This document shows, in pieces, positions 19,748 through 33,803 of a stretch of DNA of 64,000 nucleotides. The DNA lies in contig NZ_JAGIZA010000001.1 of assembly GCF_017813365.1 (NCBI RefSeq), forward strand, positions 124,001-188,000. Direction: 5' to 3'. Under the pieces are notes generated by a model, which was given only the letters and a program-made list of their open reading frames with translations, did no database searches and was not told where the DNA came from. This DNA comes from Roseomonas indoligenes. GTDB lineage: Bacteria > Pseudomonadota > Alphaproteobacteria > Acetobacterales > Acetobacteraceae. The position numbers and the translations under genes are program-made. Each line of letters begins with the position of its first letter. Position 1 is the stretch's first letter.

Positions 19748-20578
19748 ATGCAGGATACGGACGGTCGCGGAACCCATCATGTTCGCGCGGCCGGCGCAAT
19801 CCGGCTCCCGCGCGGGGCGGGGCTGCGCGCGATTCGCGGCGCGGCCCTCCTGCTGGCCCTGGCCGGTGCCGGGACGGCCGCCTCGATCGCCCTCCCCACG
19901 GCGGCGATGGCGCAGGACGATCCGGCCGTGCAGCGGGGCGTGCCGGCGGAGGCGACGGCGGCCAATGCCGTGCTGGCGAAGGAGCGGGCGATCGCCAATG
20001 CCCAGCGCATCGCCTACCAGCGCTACGCCGCCGCGGTGGGGCGCGACCCCAATGCCTCGGCGGGCACGATCGAATCGCTGGTGACGAGCATGGTGGTGGA
20101 GCAGGAGCGCTCCACCTTAAACGGCTATTCCGGCCGCTACACCATCCGCTTCCGCGGCGCCGGCTCCTCGTCCTCCGGCGCCAGCACCGCCGCGGCCGGC
20201 TCCTCCTCGGGCGGTTCCGGCGCCCCCGCGGCGCCGCGCCCGTCCGGGGACAGCGCGGCCTATGTCCCGCCGCCGGGTCCGCCCCTGAACCCGATGACGG
20301 CCCTGCTGGATGCCCGGACGAATTTCCGGTCCCTCGACGAATGGCTGGCGCTGCGGCGCCGCCTGCTCGCCCAGCCCTCCGTCGGCAGCGTGGAGATCCT
20401 GGCCATCTCCACGGAGGGCGCGAAGCTGCGGATCGGGCTTCGTAGCCCTCCGGCCACGGCGGCGCAGGAACTGGCGGCGGGCGGGATCGCCCTGGCGCCC
20501 GCCCAGCCGACCGTGCCGGGGATGCCTGGCCCGGCCCCCGGTTCCGAGTGGCGGGTCGGCCTTGCCGGAGGGGCCTGA
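19748..20578 (+). CDS. Exported protein, possibly DUF2066-related
   Basis: A 276-residue protein with a membrane/signal segment at about residues 32-56 ([17 protein letters not shown], cleavage near AMAQD). The mature part has repeated Ala-rich helix [19 protein letters not shown], a strand [11 protein letters not shown], a 40-residue Ser/Gly/Pro linker and a C-terminal domain that includes [17 protein letters not shown]. The arrangement resembles DUF2066 proteins seen upstream of phosphatidyltransferase and permease genes in this neighbourhood, but similarity is weak. Its end overlaps the start of the next gene. Confidence 0.7.
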   Translation: MQDTDGRGTHHVRAAGAIRLPRGAGLRAIRGAALLLALAGAGTAASIALPTAAMAQDDPAVQRGVPAEATAANAVLAKERAIANAQRIAYQRYAAAVGRDPNASAGTIESLVTSMVVEQERSTLNGYSGRYTIRFRGAGSSSSGASTAAAGSSSGGSGAPAAPRPSGDSAAYVPPPGPPLNPMTALLDARTNFRSLDEWLALRRRLLAQPSVGSVEILAISTEGAKLRIGLRSPPATAAQELAAGGIALAPAQPTVPGMPGPAPGSEWRVGLAGGA

Positions 20579-21188
20579 TCCCGCCCCTTCCACCCGCGCG
20601 GGGACGGTCCGCCCCGAGCCGGATTCCCAACCGGCCCCGGCGGGGGAGAGCGCGCTGTTCACCCTGCCCAACATCATCACCCTCGCGCGGCTCTTCGCCG
20701 TGCCGGCGGTGGTGTGGCTGGTGATCCAGCACCGGCTGGACATCGCCTTCCTCGTCTTCGTGGGCGCCGGGATCTCGGATGCGCTGGACGGGTGGCTGGC
20801 GCGGATCCGCAACGCCCGCTCCTTCATCGGCGCCGTGCTGGACCCGGTGGCGGACAAGGCGCTGCTCGTCTCCGTCTACGTCACCCTCGCCATCGTCGGG
20901 GTCTTGCCGGACTGGCTGGCCATCCTGGTGGTGTTCCGGGACGTCCTGATCGTGGGCGGGCTCCTCCTGCTCGCGCTCATGGGGTTGCGCCCGGCCATCA
21001 AGCCGTTGCTGGTCTCCAAGCTGAACACGGCGCTGCAGATCGCCCTGGCCGGCGCCGCCCTGTTCCTGGCGGGGTTCGGGCTGGATGGCGGCCCGCTCCT
21101 CCCGTCCCTGATCGGCTGCGTCACCGGCACCACCATCGCCTCCGGCGCCGCCTATGTGCGGGGCGCCGCGCGGTCCCTCCCGGCATGA
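20562..21188 (+). CDS. CDP-alcohol phosphatidyltransferase
   Basis: About 208 residues, with TTG 20562 as the only plausible in-frame start before the domain; it overlaps the previous gene by 17 bp. The catalytic signature of the family (D-G-x2-A-R-x8-G-x3-D-x3-D) is complete in the block DALDGWLARIRNARSFIG followed by AVLDPVADK. Several membrane helices follow. The start TLPNIITLARLFAVPAVVW resembles PgsA-like phosphatidylglycerophosphate synthases. It makes a phospholipid head-group ester from CDP-diacylglycerol; head group not determined. Confidence 0.88.
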   Translation: MPEGPDPAPSTRAGTVRPEPDSQPAPAGESALFTLPNIITLARLFAVPAVVWLVIQHRLDIAFLVFVGAGISDALDGWLARIRNARSFIGAVLDPVADKALLVSVYVTLAIVGVLPDWLAILVVFRDVLIVGGLLLLALMGLRPAIKPLLVSKLNTALQIALAGAALFLAGFGLDGGPLLPSLIGCVTGTTIASGAAYVRGAARSLPA

Positions 21189-22354
21189 GCGCGCCCCTGC
21201 CGCCCGCGCAGGTTCCGGCCCAGGCCGCGCCTCGGCCGGCCCCGGCCCCGGCCCTGCCGCGATCGCCGGGGCCGCGCAGCGCCACGCGGGCGCAGCGGCT
21301 GGGGCTGATCTTCGGGGTGCTGGCGGCGCTGATCTTCGCGCTGTGGTTCTTCTCGGGGATTCTCACCCCCTTCGTGCTGGCGGTCTGCGTGGCCTATTTC
21401 CTCGATCCCGTGGCCGCGCGCCTGGCGCGCATCGGCGTGCCGCGCTGGCTCGGCGCGGGGCTGCTGGTGGCGGGGCTGATGGCCTTCTCCCTCATCGCCC
21501 TGCTGCTGCTCTACCCGCTGCTGATCTCCCAGATCGGCGTGCTGCTGGCGCGGCTGCCGACCTATGTCGCGACCATCGGCGCCCGGGTGCAGGAACTGCT
21601 GGCGACGCTGGAGAAGGCGATGGAGCCGATGGTGCTAGACCCCCGGCTGACGGACCTCGCCGTCTCCCAGGTCGGGTCGATCCTCGTCTGGCTCGGCACC
21701 TCCGCGACCCGGCTGATCGGCGGCGGCTACGCGCTGTTCAACGTCTTCACCTTCGCCGTCGTCACCCCCGTGGTGGCCTTCTACCTGCTGCGCGACTGGC
21801 CGCGGCTGATGGGGCGGCTGGAGACCTGGCTGCCCCGCCGCAACGCCGCCGTGCTGCGCCAGCTGGCGCATGACACGGACCGCGTCCTCTCGGCCTGGCT
21901 GCGGGGGCAGCTCATCTGCTGCGGGCTGCTGGCGGTGTACTACGCCCTGGTGCTCTCGGCGGTGGGGCTGGAACTCGGGCTGCTGGTGGGGCTGCTGGCG
22001 GGGATCTTCACCTTCATCCCCTATGTCGGCTCCCTGACCGGCATGGCCACCGCCATCCTGCTCGCCATCGGCCAGTTCGGGTCACTGCGCGGGGTGGCGA
22101 TGGTGGCGGGGGTCTTCCTCATCGGCCAGATTGTGGAGGGCTACATCATCTATCCCCGCCTGCTGGGGGACCGGGTGGAGCTGCACGCCGTCTGGGTGAT
22201 CTTCGCCCTGTTTGCCGGCGGCGTGGCCTTCGGCTTCCTCGGCGTGCTGCTGGCCGTGCCGATCGCGGCCGCCATCGGCGTGCTGGCCCGCTACTGGCTG
22301 CGCCGCTACCTGGAGAGCCCGCTCTACCTCGACCCGCCGCGGACGGGGGCGTGA
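21185..22354 (+). CDS. AI-2E/PerM-family membrane protein
   Basis: A 389-residue permease-like protein. ATG 21185 overlaps the previous stop (ATGA). After a Pro/Ala-rich ~35-residue leader there are about seven or eight hydrophobic helices, with a soluble region around residues 110-160 (LLARLPTYVATIGARVQELL). Family features include VAFYLLRDWPRL, FIPYVGSLTG and EGYIIYPRLLGDRVELHAVWVI. Members transport varied solutes or act as Na/H antiporters; function is open. Located directly before hdaA, the usual alphaproteobacterial order. Confidence 0.9.
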   Translation: MSAPLPPAQVPAQAAPRPAPAPALPRSPGPRSATRAQRLGLIFGVLAALIFALWFFSGILTPFVLAVCVAYFLDPVAARLARIGVPRWLGAGLLVAGLMAFSLIALLLLYPLLISQIGVLLARLPTYVATIGARVQELLATLEKAMEPMVLDPRLTDLAVSQVGSILVWLGTSATRLIGGGYALFNVFTFAVVTPVVAFYLLRDWPRLMGRLETWLPRRNAAVLRQLAHDTDRVLSAWLRGQLICCGLLAVYYALVLSAVGLELGLLVGLLAGIFTFIPYVGSLTGMATAILLAIGQFGSLRGVAMVAGVFLIGQIVEGYIIYPRLLGDRVELHAVWVIFALFAGGVAFGFLGVLLAVPIAAAIGVLARYWLRRYLESPLYLDPPRTGA

Positions 22355-23085
22355 TGGGGCGCCAGCTTCCCTTGCCCCTCCTCCCGCGGGAGGCGGTGGA
22401 GATCGAGCCGATCCCCGATTCGTCCAACGCGGTGGCCCGCACCTGGCTGGGGGACCCGACGAGCTGGCCCGCAGGCCGGCTGGCGCTGCACGGGCCGGAG
22501 GGCAGCGGGAAATCCGCCTTCCTCGCCCAGGCCGCGCGCCGGCTGGGGCTGCGCCGCCTCTCCGGCCCCGCCCTGCGCGGCGTACCGGACGGCGCGCCCA
22601 CCGCGCTGGACGACGCCGACTGCGCGGCGGAGGAGCCGGCGCTGTTCCATCTCATCAACGCCTGCGCCGCGGGCGGCCACCTGCTGCTGATGGCCGGGCG
22701 GGAGGCGCCTTCCCGCTGGGAGGCGCGGCTGCCGGACCTGGCCAGCCGGCTGCGCGCCACCGCCGCCGCACCGCTGGCCCAGCCCACGGATGCCCTGCTG
22801 CGCGCCCTGCTGGCCCGGCACTTCGCCCGCCGCCAGCTGCGGGTGGAGCCGGCGGTGCAGGACTGGCTGCTGGCCCGTCTGCCGCGGGAGGCGGCCGTGC
22901 TGGCCGAGGCGGCGGCGCGGCTGGACCGGGCGGCCCTGGCCGATGGTGGCGGCGTCACCCGAACCCTGGCCCGCGCCTGCCTCGCCGGGCTGATCGACGG
23001 CAGCGGGGAGGGCGCGCCGGAGGAAGATGACGATTACGTGGCAGGCCCTGCGCCGGCCTCTGTTTCCATGGGCACCCTGCTGTAA
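22354..23085 (+). CDS. hdaA: HdaA-like DnaA regulator (DnaA-related AAA+ protein)
   Basis: A 243-residue protein; ATG 22354 overlaps the permease stop (TGATG). It begins [17 protein letters not shown], containing a QLPLPL-type clamp-binding motif, then Walker [13 protein letters not shown], a Walker B region TALDDADC, and the conserved [20 protein letters not shown] and PDLASRLRA. HdaA binds the sliding clamp and promotes ATP hydrolysis by DnaA to prevent re-initiation. It lacks the DNA-binding domain IV of DnaA. Followed 10 bp later by ppk, as in Caulobacter. Confidence 0.9.
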   Translation: MGRQLPLPLLPREAVEIEPIPDSSNAVARTWLGDPTSWPAGRLALHGPEGSGKSAFLAQAARRLGLRRLSGPALRGVPDGAPTALDDADCAAEEPALFHLINACAAGGHLLLMAGREAPSRWEARLPDLASRLRATAAAPLAQPTDALLRALLARHFARRQLRVEPAVQDWLLARLPREAAVLAEAAARLDRAALADGGGVTRTLARACLAGLIDGSGEGAPEEDDDYVAGPAPASVSMGTLL

Positions 23086-23095
23086 AGCTGCCGGG

Positions 23096-25537
23096 ATGGA
23101 CGCGAACACGGACAAGCCCGAGGCGACGAAGCCCGAACCCGGCCGGCCCGAGAGGTCAGCGGCTCCGCGCGCCGCCCGGACGGGCCGCCCGGCCTCCGTC
23201 CGCGGCGCGACGGCCCCGGATGCGCCGAAGGAGCTCGCCGCCGTGGAGCCGCCGGCCGCCCGCGTCATCCGCGCGGACCGGCAGGCCGCGCTTCGCGCCA
23301 GGCCGGCCTTGACCCCGCTTCCCCCCGCCGCGGCGGATGTACCAGAGGCCGCCCCACGCCCCGCCGAGCCGGCGGACCCGGCGACGCACGGCTCGGGGCG
23401 TTTCATCAACCGCGAGCTCTCCTGGCTGGCCTTCAACGAGCGCGTGCTGGAGGAGGCGGCCAATCCCGCGCACCCGCTGCTGGAGCGGCTGCGCTTCGTC
23501 GCCATCTCCTCCGCCAATCTCGATGAGTTCTATTCCGTCCGCGTCGCCGGGCTCTTGGGGCAGGAGCGGGAAGGGGTGGTCGCCGTCTCCCCGGACGGGC
23601 TGACCCCCACCCAGCAGCTGACTGCCATCAACGAGCGGGCGGGGCGCCTGCTGGCCGGGCAGCAGAAGGCGTGGCTGAGCCTGCGCGGCCAGCTGGCCGA
23701 GGCCGGCATCCGCGTGGCCGATCCGGCGGAGCTGTCCGAGGCTGACCGGGATTGGCTGGCGGCCTGGTTCATGGACCGTGCCTTCCCCGTGCTGACGCCG
23801 CTGGCGGTGGACCCGGCGCATCCCTTTCCCTTCATCGCCAACCTCTCCCTCTGTCTCATCATGAAGCTGGTGCGGGAGGAGGATGGCGGCACGATGCGCG
23901 CCCTGCTGCCCCTGCCGCCGCAGCTGGACCGCTTCATCCGCCTGCCCGGCAGCGGCGCGCTGCGGGCGGACGGCACGCGGGATCCCGTGCGCTTCCTGCT
24001 GCTGGAGGAAGTGGTGCTGCTGAACCTGCGGCACCTCTTCCCCGGCTTCATCCTGGCGGAGCGCGGGCTGTTCCGTCTGATCCGCGACACGGATGTGGAG
24101 TTCGAGGAGGAGGCGGAGGACCTGGTCCGCTCCTATGAGAGCGCGCTGAAGCGGCGCCGCCGCGGCCGGGCGATCCGCCTCTCCGTCACCGTCGATACGC
24201 CGCCGGACATGGTGGACCTGGTGGCGGAGGAGCTGGACGCGCCGCGGGCGGAGATCTTCCACTCGGACGGGCTGCTCGGCCTCTCCGACCTGACGCAGCT
24301 CATCCTGGACGACCGGCCGGACCTTCTCTTCAAGCCCTATACGCCGCGCTTCCCGGAGCGGATTCTCGATTTCGGCGGGGACTGCTTCGCGGCAATCCGC
24401 GCGAAGGACATCGTGGTCCACCATCCCTACGAATCCTTCGACGTGGTGGTGCAGTTCCTCCGGCAGGCCGCGCGCGACCCCGCGGTGGTGGCGATCAAGC
24501 AGACCCTGTACCGCACCAGCCGCGACAGCCCGATCGCGCGCGCGCTGATCGAGGCGGCGGATGCCGGCAAGTCCGTGACGGCGATGGTGGAGCTGAAGGC
24601 GCGCTTCGACGAGGAGCGCAACATCGCCCTGGCCCGCGAGCTGGAGGCCGCTGGCGTGCAGGTGGTCTACGGCTTCGTCGAGCTGAAGACCCACGCGAAG
24701 GTCTCGCTCGTCGTGCGCCGGGAAACCGGTGGGCTGCGCTCCTACGCGCATTTCGGCACGGGCAACTACCACCCGGTCACCGCGCGCATCTACACGGACC
24801 TGTCCTTCTTCACCGCCGATCCCGGGCTGACGCGCGACGCGGCGCGGCTGTTCAACTACATGACGGGCTATGCGCGGCCGGAGACGATGGAGAGCCTCGC
24901 CTTCGCGCCGCTGACCCTGCGCCCGACCCTGATGGGGCTGATCGAGGGCGAGATCGCCAATGCGCGGGAGGGGAGGCCCTCCGGCATCTGGCTGAAGATG
25001 AACTCCCTGGTGGATGAGCGACTGATCGACGCGCTCTACCGCGCGAGCAATGCCGGGGTGAAGGTGGATTGCGTGGTGCGCGGCATCTGCTGCCTGCGGC
25101 CGGGGGTGAAGGGCTTCTCCGAGAACATCCGGGTGAAATCCATCGTCGGGCGCTTCCTCGAGCACTCCCGCATCCTCGTCTTCGGCAATGGCCACCGCCT
25201 GCCCAGCCGCCGCGCCCGCGTCTTCATCAGCAGCGCCGACCTGATGGCGCGCAACATGGACTGGCGCGTGGAGACGATGGTGCCGGTGGAGAACCCCACC
25301 GTCCACGCGCAGGTGCTGGACCAGATCATGGTCGTGAACCTGAAGGATCGCGACCAGTCCTGGGAGCTGCACCCGGACGGTGCCTATCGCCGCGTGGAGC
25401 CGGGGGCGCAGCCCCTCTCGGCCCACGAGTACTTCATGACCAACCCCTCCCTCTCCGGCCGGGGCAGCGCGCTGCACCACGCGCCCCGCAGCCGCGCGCC
25501 GGCCCGGCGCCGGCCGGACCGCGTTGCACAGGACTGA
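23096..25537 (+). CDS. ppk: Polyphosphate kinase 1
   Basis: An 813-residue PPK1 that reversibly polymerises ATP gamma-phosphate into polyphosphate. ATG 23096 is used. Residues 1-95 are a Pro/Ala/Arg-rich, probably disordered extension not usual in the family. The conserved body begins [20 protein letters not shown]. The phosphohistidine is H552 in [32 protein letters not shown] marks the second catalytic domain. A basic tail ([12 protein letters not shown]) closes the protein. ppx follows after 3 bp. Confidence 0.96.
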   Translation: MDANTDKPEATKPEPGRPERSAAPRAARTGRPASVRGATAPDAPKELAAVEPPAARVIRADRQAALRARPALTPLPPAAADVPEAAPRPAEPADPATHGSGRFINRELSWLAFNERVLEEAANPAHPLLERLRFVAISSANLDEFYSVRVAGLLGQEREGVVAVSPDGLTPTQQLTAINERAGRLLAGQQKAWLSLRGQLAEAGIRVADPAELSEADRDWLAAWFMDRAFPVLTPLAVDPAHPFPFIANLSLCLIMKLVREEDGGTMRALLPLPPQLDRFIRLPGSGALRADGTRDPVRFLLLEEVVLLNLRHLFPGFILAERGLFRLIRDTDVEFEEEAEDLVRSYESALKRRRRGRAIRLSVTVDTPPDMVDLVAEELDAPRAEIFHSDGLLGLSDLTQLILDDRPDLLFKPYTPRFPERILDFGGDCFAAIRAKDIVVHHPYESFDVVVQFLRQAARDPAVVAIKQTLYRTSRDSPIARALIEAADAGKSVTAMVELKARFDEERNIALARELEAAGVQVVYGFVELKTHAKVSLVVRRETGGLRSYAHFGTGNYHPVTARIYTDLSFFTADPGLTRDAARLFNYMTGYARPETMESLAFAPLTLRPTLMGLIEGEIANAREGRPSGIWLKMNSLVDERLIDALYRASNAGVKVDCVVRGICCLRPGVKGFSENIRVKSIVGRFLEHSRILVFGNGHRLPSRRARVFISSADLMARNMDWRVETMVPVENPTVHAQVLDQIMVVNLKDRDQSWELHPDGAYRRVEPGAQPLSAHEYFMTNPSLSGRGSALHHAPRSRAPARRRPDRVAQD

Positions 25538-25540
25538 GAC

Positions 25541-27061
25541 TTGAACTTCTCCGCAGAACCCGCCCCGCCGCGCGTGGGCGACGTTGCTCCGCAACGCGCC
25601 GGGGTCGTCGATCTCGGCTCCAACTCCGTCCGCCTCGTCATCTTCGAGGGGCGCGGGCGCAACCCCGTGACGATCTTCAACGAGAAGGCGGTGCTCGGCC
25701 TCGGCCGCGGCCTGCACGCCACGGGCAAGCTGAACGCGCAGGCGGTGGAGGGAGCCCTGACGATCATGGGCCGCTACATCGCCATTGCCCGCGCGATGCA
25801 TGCGGACCCGGTGGAGGTGCTGGCGACGGCCGCGATGCGCGACGCCGCCAACGGCCCGGCCTTCGCCGAGGCCCTGCGTGCCCGCATGCCCGGCGTTCCG
25901 CTGCGCATCCTCTCCGGCGAGGAGGAGGCGGCGATGTCGGCCGAGGGGCTGCTGCTGGGCGTGCCCGGGGCGGACGGTATCCTCGGCGACATCGGCGGCG
26001 GCAGCCTGGAACTGGTGGACCTTTCGGCCGGGCGGCCCACCCGCTCCGTCAGCCTGCCGCTGGGCGTGATCCGCCTGGCCGAGCGATCGGGCGGGGATCC
26101 CGGCCGCGCCCGCAGCATCGCGGACGAGGCCCTCTCCGCCGTGCCCTGGCTGGAACGGGGGCAGGGGCGGGACCTCTACCTCGTCGGCGGTGCCTGGCGG
26201 GCGCTGGCGAAGGTCCACATGACGCAGGTCGGCTACCCGCTCTCCATCGTCCATCACTACGTGCTGCGGCGGGAGGAGGCACGCGATCTCTGCGCCGCCG
26301 TGATCGCCGCCGGCGAGCGCCCGAATCGGCTGCCCGGCGCCCCCTCTAAGCGGGTGGCGGACCTGCCCTATGCCGCCACGGCACTGCGGCGCCTGCTGCG
26401 GGAGACGGCGGCGCGGCGCGTGGTCTTCTCCGCCAATGGGCTGCGGGAGGGATGGTATGCCAGGCTCCTGACCCGCGCCGTGCGCGACCAGGACCCGCTG
26501 CTGGCGGCCGGCGAGGACCTCGCAGCGCGTTTCGGGCGTGAGCCGGACATGCCGCCCGCCCTTCTGGCCTGGACCGCATCCCTGTTCCCCGGTGAGACGG
26601 CGGCGGAGGCGGCGCTGCGCCAGGCGGCATGTCAGGTCTCCGACACTGGCAGCCACGACCATCCGGACTACCGGGCGGAGCAGGCCTTCCTGCGCGTGCT
26701 GCGCCAGCCCGGCGTGGGGCTGGAGCATCAGGCGCGCGCCTTTCTCGCCCTGACCACCGCGCTTCGCTACGACGCGGAGGACGCCGCCCTTCTCGCCCCG
26801 GCCCGCAGCCTGCTGCCCATGGGGCTGCAGCTTCGGGCGGAGCGGCTGGGGGCGGCGCTGCGGCTTGCCTATACCCTGTCCGGCGGCACGCCGGCGCTGC
26901 TGGCCGGCACCAGCCTTCGCCCGGGCAATGGGCGGCTGGCCCTGCGGCTGGTGGAAGGCAGCGGCGTCTTTGCCGGAGAGAGCGTGAAGCGCCGCGTGGA
27001 CGCCCTGGCCGCCGTCATGGGTCTGACCGCCGCCGTGGAAATGACCCCAGGCCCGGGCTGA
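25541..27061 (+). CDS. ppx: Ppx/GppA-type exopolyphosphatase
   Basis: A 506-residue phosphatase of the actin-like ATPase superfamily that degrades polyphosphate and/or pppGpp. TTG 25541, 3 bp after ppk, is taken as start; a GTG a few codons on is possible. Phosphate-binding motifs VVDLGSNSVRLVIFEG and LGDIGGGSLELV are intact, with ATAAMRDA and LSGEEEAAM between them. The C-terminal third is an HD-like helical region (HHYVLRREEARDL). Its pairing with ppk puts polyphosphate synthesis and breakdown in one transcript. Confidence 0.93.
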   Translation: MNFSAEPAPPRVGDVAPQRAGVVDLGSNSVRLVIFEGRGRNPVTIFNEKAVLGLGRGLHATGKLNAQAVEGALTIMGRYIAIARAMHADPVEVLATAAMRDAANGPAFAEALRARMPGVPLRILSGEEEAAMSAEGLLLGVPGADGILGDIGGGSLELVDLSAGRPTRSVSLPLGVIRLAERSGGDPGRARSIADEALSAVPWLERGQGRDLYLVGGAWRALAKVHMTQVGYPLSIVHHYVLRREEARDLCAAVIAAGERPNRLPGAPSKRVADLPYAATALRRLLRETAARRVVFSANGLREGWYARLLTRAVRDQDPLLAAGEDLAARFGREPDMPPALLAWTASLFPGETAAEAALRQAACQVSDTGSHDHPDYRAEQAFLRVLRQPGVGLEHQARAFLALTTALRYDAEDAALLAPARSLLPMGLQLRAERLGAALRLAYTLSGGTPALLAGTSLRPGNGRLALRLVEGSGVFAGESVKRRVDALAAVMGLTAAVEMTPGPG

Positions 27062-27071
27062 AGGCGTGCCG

Positions 27072-27092
27072 CCGGGGCGGGTTCGGCCCCGG
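27072..27092 (+). terminator. Possible hairpin after ppx
   Basis: CCGGGGC (27072-27078) pairs with GCCCCGG (27086-27092) over a 7-base loop, 10 bp after the ppx stop and before the glucan operon. A 7-bp stem with no T-run is modest, so this is tentative. The remaining ~160 bp before glgE should hold its promoter, but no convincing -35/-10 pair is visible. Confidence 0.35.
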
Positions 27093-27255
27093 GACGGCGA
27101 AAGACGGCAGCACGGTTAAACCCGCGTGAAGACCCGGTGTTCAGGGCGGTGAAGGATCGCGTCCTCACGCCTTGTTGCGCCGCGGCAAGCTTGGCCGCGG
27201 GGCCAGGGACTGCGATCCCCTGAACTTCCGACCGACGGAGCCGGAGACGGGAACC

Positions 27256-30200
27256 ATGACCGCCGACCACCGTTCCTCGCCGATGCGCCCCCTAAGCCTC
27301 TACCATCTCAATCCGCTCCTTCTGGGCCCCCTCTCCGACTGGGGCGGCGAATTGGAGCGGGTCGCGGCCCTCGGCTTCACCGGGGTTTGCCTGCCGCCAC
27401 CCCTCGCGCCCGGCCGCTCCGGCAATCCGCTGGAGGTGGCCGACCATGACCGGCCGCACCCGGCGCTGGAGGCGGGCACGGACGCCGCCGCCGCGATCCT
27501 TGCCCTGGCCCGTGCCTGCCGCGCCGCCGGGCTGGACCTCTGGCTCGACCTGCTGCCCCACCACGTCGCCGCCGAGGGCGCGATGGTAGCCGCCCATCCC
27601 GATTGGTTCGAGAGTGCAGGCGCCTCCCTGCCGGACCCGCGGGCCCCGCGCACGCCGCTGGGCCTGGCGCGGATGGACCTTGCCGCCGAGGGGCCGCTCG
27701 GCTTCTGGGAGGCCCGGCTGCGGGACTGGGCCTCGGCGGGGGTTGCAGGCTTCCGCGTTCTGCGGCCGGGCGAGGTGCCGGGCCAATCCTGGAAACGCCT
27801 GACGGCCGCCGCGCCCGGCGCCGGCTTCATCGGCTGGACCACCGGCATGCCCTGGCACGAGGCTGCGGCCCTGCGTGGGGCCGGCTTCGGCTGGCTGGCC
27901 TCCTCCCTGGCCTGGTGGAACGGGCGCGATCCCTGGCTGCTGGCCGAGCACGAGGCGCTGGGCGCCCCGCTGATCGGCTTCCCCGAGGTGCCCTTCGGCC
28001 CGCGCGCCGCGATGGATGAGGGCGACGAGGCCGCGCGCGCCCGTGCCGCCGCCCTGTCGCTCCGCCTCGCCGCCACGCTCTGCGAAGCGATTCTGGTGCC
28101 GCAGGGCTTCGAGAGCGGCGCGCGCCGCACGGCCAATCCCGCGCAGGACCGTCCGGGCGACCTGGCCTGGGCGCGCGAGAACGCGCCCTACGACCTTTCC
28201 GCCGAGATCCGGGAGGCGAACGCGACACTGGAACGGCTGGCGGCGCAGGCCGGGGCGCCGCTGCGTCCGCTGAGCGGGCCGGGTGCGCCGGTGCTGGCCG
28301 TTCTGCGCTCCGCGGCTGATCCGCGCGCTTCCGACTCCGCGGCGCTGGTGATCGCCAACCCCGACCGGCACGCCTCCGCCACCCTGGCGCCGGAATCGGT
28401 GCTGCCGGCGATCGGCGGCGGGCCCGCGCCCTTCACCGGCGCGGACGGGGTGGAGAGCCTTGTTCCCGGCATTCCCGTGCTGCTCTCACCCGGCGAGGTG
28501 CGCGTGCTGGAGGCGCGACGGTCGAAGCCCGTGATCCGCCCCGCCGCGGCCCGCCTGACGCCGGAGCAGGGCGTGGCGCTGCCGCGCATCGGGATCGAGG
28601 CCGTGACGCCGCTGGTGGATGGCGGCCGCTTCCCCGTGAAGCGCACGGTGGGCGAGGTGGTGACCGTGGAGGCCGACATCGTGGCCGACACCCATGCCAC
28701 CTTCGGCGTGGCCCTGCTGTGGCGCGCCGCCGACGAGGCGGAGTGGCGCGAGACGCGGATGGTGCCGCTGGGCAATGACCGCTGGACCGCGAGCTTCCCG
28801 CTGGAGCGCATGGGCCGCTACAGCTTTGCCGTTGAAGCCTGGCTGGATGTGTTTGCCGGCTACCGCGACGAGCTTTCCAAGAAGCACGCGGCCGGCGTGA
28901 ACGTGACGCTGGAGCTGGAGGAGGGGCGGCGGCATGTCGCCCGCGCCGCGGGGCGTGCCGGCGCCGCGCAGAAGGCTCTGGCGGCGCTGGCGAAGTCGCT
29001 GGAGGCCGCCGGGGAGGCGGAGCGGCTGACCGCGCTGCTCTCGCCCGAGACGGCGCAGCTGATGGACGTGGCGGATGACCGCCCGCATCGCGAGCGCCAG
29101 GAGCCCGTGGGCACGGTCGAGGCGGAGCGCATCCAGGCGCGCTACGCCAGCTGGTACGAACTGTTCCCGCGCAGCCAGTCCGGTGACGAGAGCCGGCACG
29201 GCACCTTCCTGGACGTGATCCGGCAGCTGCCGCGCGTGAAAGCGATGGGCTTCGACGTGCTGTACTTCACGCCGATCCACCCAATCGGCCGGAAGAACCG
29301 CAAGGGGCGCAACAACACCCTCACGCCCGGCCCGGACGACGTGGGCAGCCCCTATGCCACCGGGGCGGAGGAGGGCGGGCACGACGCCATCCACCCGCAG
29401 CTCGGCACGCTGGAGGACTTCCACCGCCTGCGCGACGCGGCGATGGAGCACGGGCTGGAGCTGGCGCTGGATATCGCGGTGCAGTGCTCCCCGGATCATC
29501 CCTGGCTGAAGGAGCATCCGGAGTGGTTCGACTGGCGCCCTGACGGCACGATTAAATACGCCGAGAATCCGCCCAAGAAGTACCAGGACATCGTGAACGT
29601 GGACTGGTACGCGGAGGGGGCGATGCCCTCCCTCTGGGTCGCCATCTATGACATGGTGAAGTTCTGGGTGCGGCAGGGGGTGAAGACCTTCCGGGTGGAC
29701 AACCCGCACACCAAGCCCTTCGCATTCTGGGAATGGATGATCGGCGAGATCCGGGCGGAGAACCCGGAGGTGATCTTCCTGTCGGAGGCCTTTACGCGGC
29801 CGAAGGTGATGTATCGCCTGGCGAAGGCCGGCTACAGCCAGTCCTACACCTATTTCACCTGGCGCGAGACGAAGGCGGAGATGGCGGAGTACCTGACGGA
29901 GCTGTCGACGACGGCGCCGCGCGACTTCTTCCGCCCGCACTTCTTCGTCAACACGCCGGATATCAACCCCGTCCACCTGCAGACCGGCGGACGGCCGATG
30001 CACCTCAGCCGCGCCGCCCTGGCGGCGACGCTGTCGGGCCTCTGGGGCGTGTACCAGGGCTTCGAGCTCTGTGAGGCGACCCCTCTTCCGGGCAAGGAGG
30101 AGTACCTGGACAGCGAGAAGTACCAGATCCGCGTCTGGCCGGACCGCCGCCCCGGGGACATCATGGACGAAGTAACGCGGCTGAACTTCATCCGCCGCGC

Positions 30201-30516
30201 CAACCCCGCCCTGCAGTCGCATCTCGGCGTGACCTTCCTGCCCGCCTTCAACGACAACATCCTGTACTACGAAAAGGCGAATGCGGACCGCTCCAACGTG
30301 GTACTGGTTGCCGTGAGCATGGATCCCTCCCAGGTCCAGGAGGCGGGCTTCGAGCTTCCGCTCTGGCGCTTCGGCCTTCCCGACAATGCCGGGCTGGAGG
30401 TCGAGGACCTGATGAACGGCAACCGCTTCGCCTGGTACGGCAAGGCGCAGCACATGCGCCTCGATCCCGCCGGCCTTCCCTTCGCCATCTGGCGCGTTCG
30501 CCCCTTCGGCGCCTGA
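27256..30516 (+). CDS. glgE: GlgE maltosyltransferase with extra N-terminal GH13-like domain
   Basis: A 1086-residue protein; usual GlgE is about 660-700. ATG 27256 is chosen; upstream codons are not family-like. Residues ~10-415 look like a GH13 barrel plus C-domain, but where active enzymes have GFRxD there is G165-FRV-L169, and no acid-base Glu motif is seen, so this part seems inactive. Residues ~430-530 match the GlgE N-domain ([19 protein letters not shown]). The catalytic barrel follows: [11 protein letters not shown], nucleophile D815 in [10 protein letters not shown], acid E844 in FLSEAFTRP, and D902 in VNTPDINP. It transfers maltosyl units from maltose-1-phosphate to alpha-1,4-glucan. 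First gene of the operon. Confidence 0.92.
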   Translation: MTADHRSSPMRPLSLYHLNPLLLGPLSDWGGELERVAALGFTGVCLPPPLAPGRSGNPLEVADHDRPHPALEAGTDAAAAILALARACRAAGLDLWLDLLPHHVAAEGAMVAAHPDWFESAGASLPDPRAPRTPLGLARMDLAAEGPLGFWEARLRDWASAGVAGFRVLRPGEVPGQSWKRLTAAAPGAGFIGWTTGMPWHEAAALRGAGFGWLASSLAWWNGRDPWLLAEHEALGAPLIGFPEVPFGPRAAMDEGDEAARARAAALSLRLAATLCEAILVPQGFESGARRTANPAQDRPGDLAWARENAPYDLSAEIREANATLERLAAQAGAPLRPLSGPGAPVLAVLRSAADPRASDSAALVIANPDRHASATLAPESVLPAIGGGPAPFTGADGVESLVPGIPVLLSPGEVRVLEARRSKPVIRPAAARLTPEQGVALPRIGIEAVTPLVDGGRFPVKRTVGEVVTVEADIVADTHATFGVALLWRAADEAEWRETRMVPLGNDRWTASFPLERMGRYSFAVEAWLDVFAGYRDELSKKHAAGVNVTLELEEGRRHVARAAGRAGAAQKALAALAKSLEAAGEAERLTALLSPETAQLMDVADDRPHRERQEPVGTVEAERIQARYASWYELFPRSQSGDESRHGTFLDVIRQLPRVKAMGFDVLYFTPIHPIGRKNRKGRNNTLTPGPDDVGSPYATGAEEGGHDAIHPQLGTLEDFHRLRDAAMEHGLELALDIAVQCSPDHPWLKEHPEWFDWRPDGTIKYAENPPKKYQDIVNVDWYAEGAMPSLWVAIYDMVKFWVRQGVKTFRVDNPHTKPFAFWEWMIGEIRAENPEVIFLSEAFTRPKVMYRLAKAGYSQSYTYFTWRETKAEMAEYLTELSTTAPRDFFRPHFFVNTPDINPVHLQTGGRPMHLSRAALAATLSGLWGVYQGFELCEATPLPGKEEYLDSEKYQIRVWPDRRPGDIMDEVTRLNFIRRANPALQSHLGVTFLPAFNDNILYYEKANADRSNVVLVAVSMDPSQVQEAGFELPLWRFGLPDNAGLEVEDLMNGNRFAWYGKAQHMRLDPAGLPFAIWRVRPFGA

Positions 30517-30530
30517 GACGAGACATAGAC

Positions 30531-33799
<3,269 letters not shown>

Positions 33800-33803
<4 letters not shown>

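Noticed and set aside
23156-26728. A 1190-codon minus-strand open frame opposite ppk and ppx
   Set aside because: Very long antisense frames are expected at this GC content; the translation has no family features, while the plus strand encodes two textbook enzymes.
27250-27254. GGAAC before glgE (and GGAAC near 7884) as EcfG general-stress -35 elements
   Set aside because: Both lie only a few bases from the start codons and lack a -10 GTT element at the right spacing.
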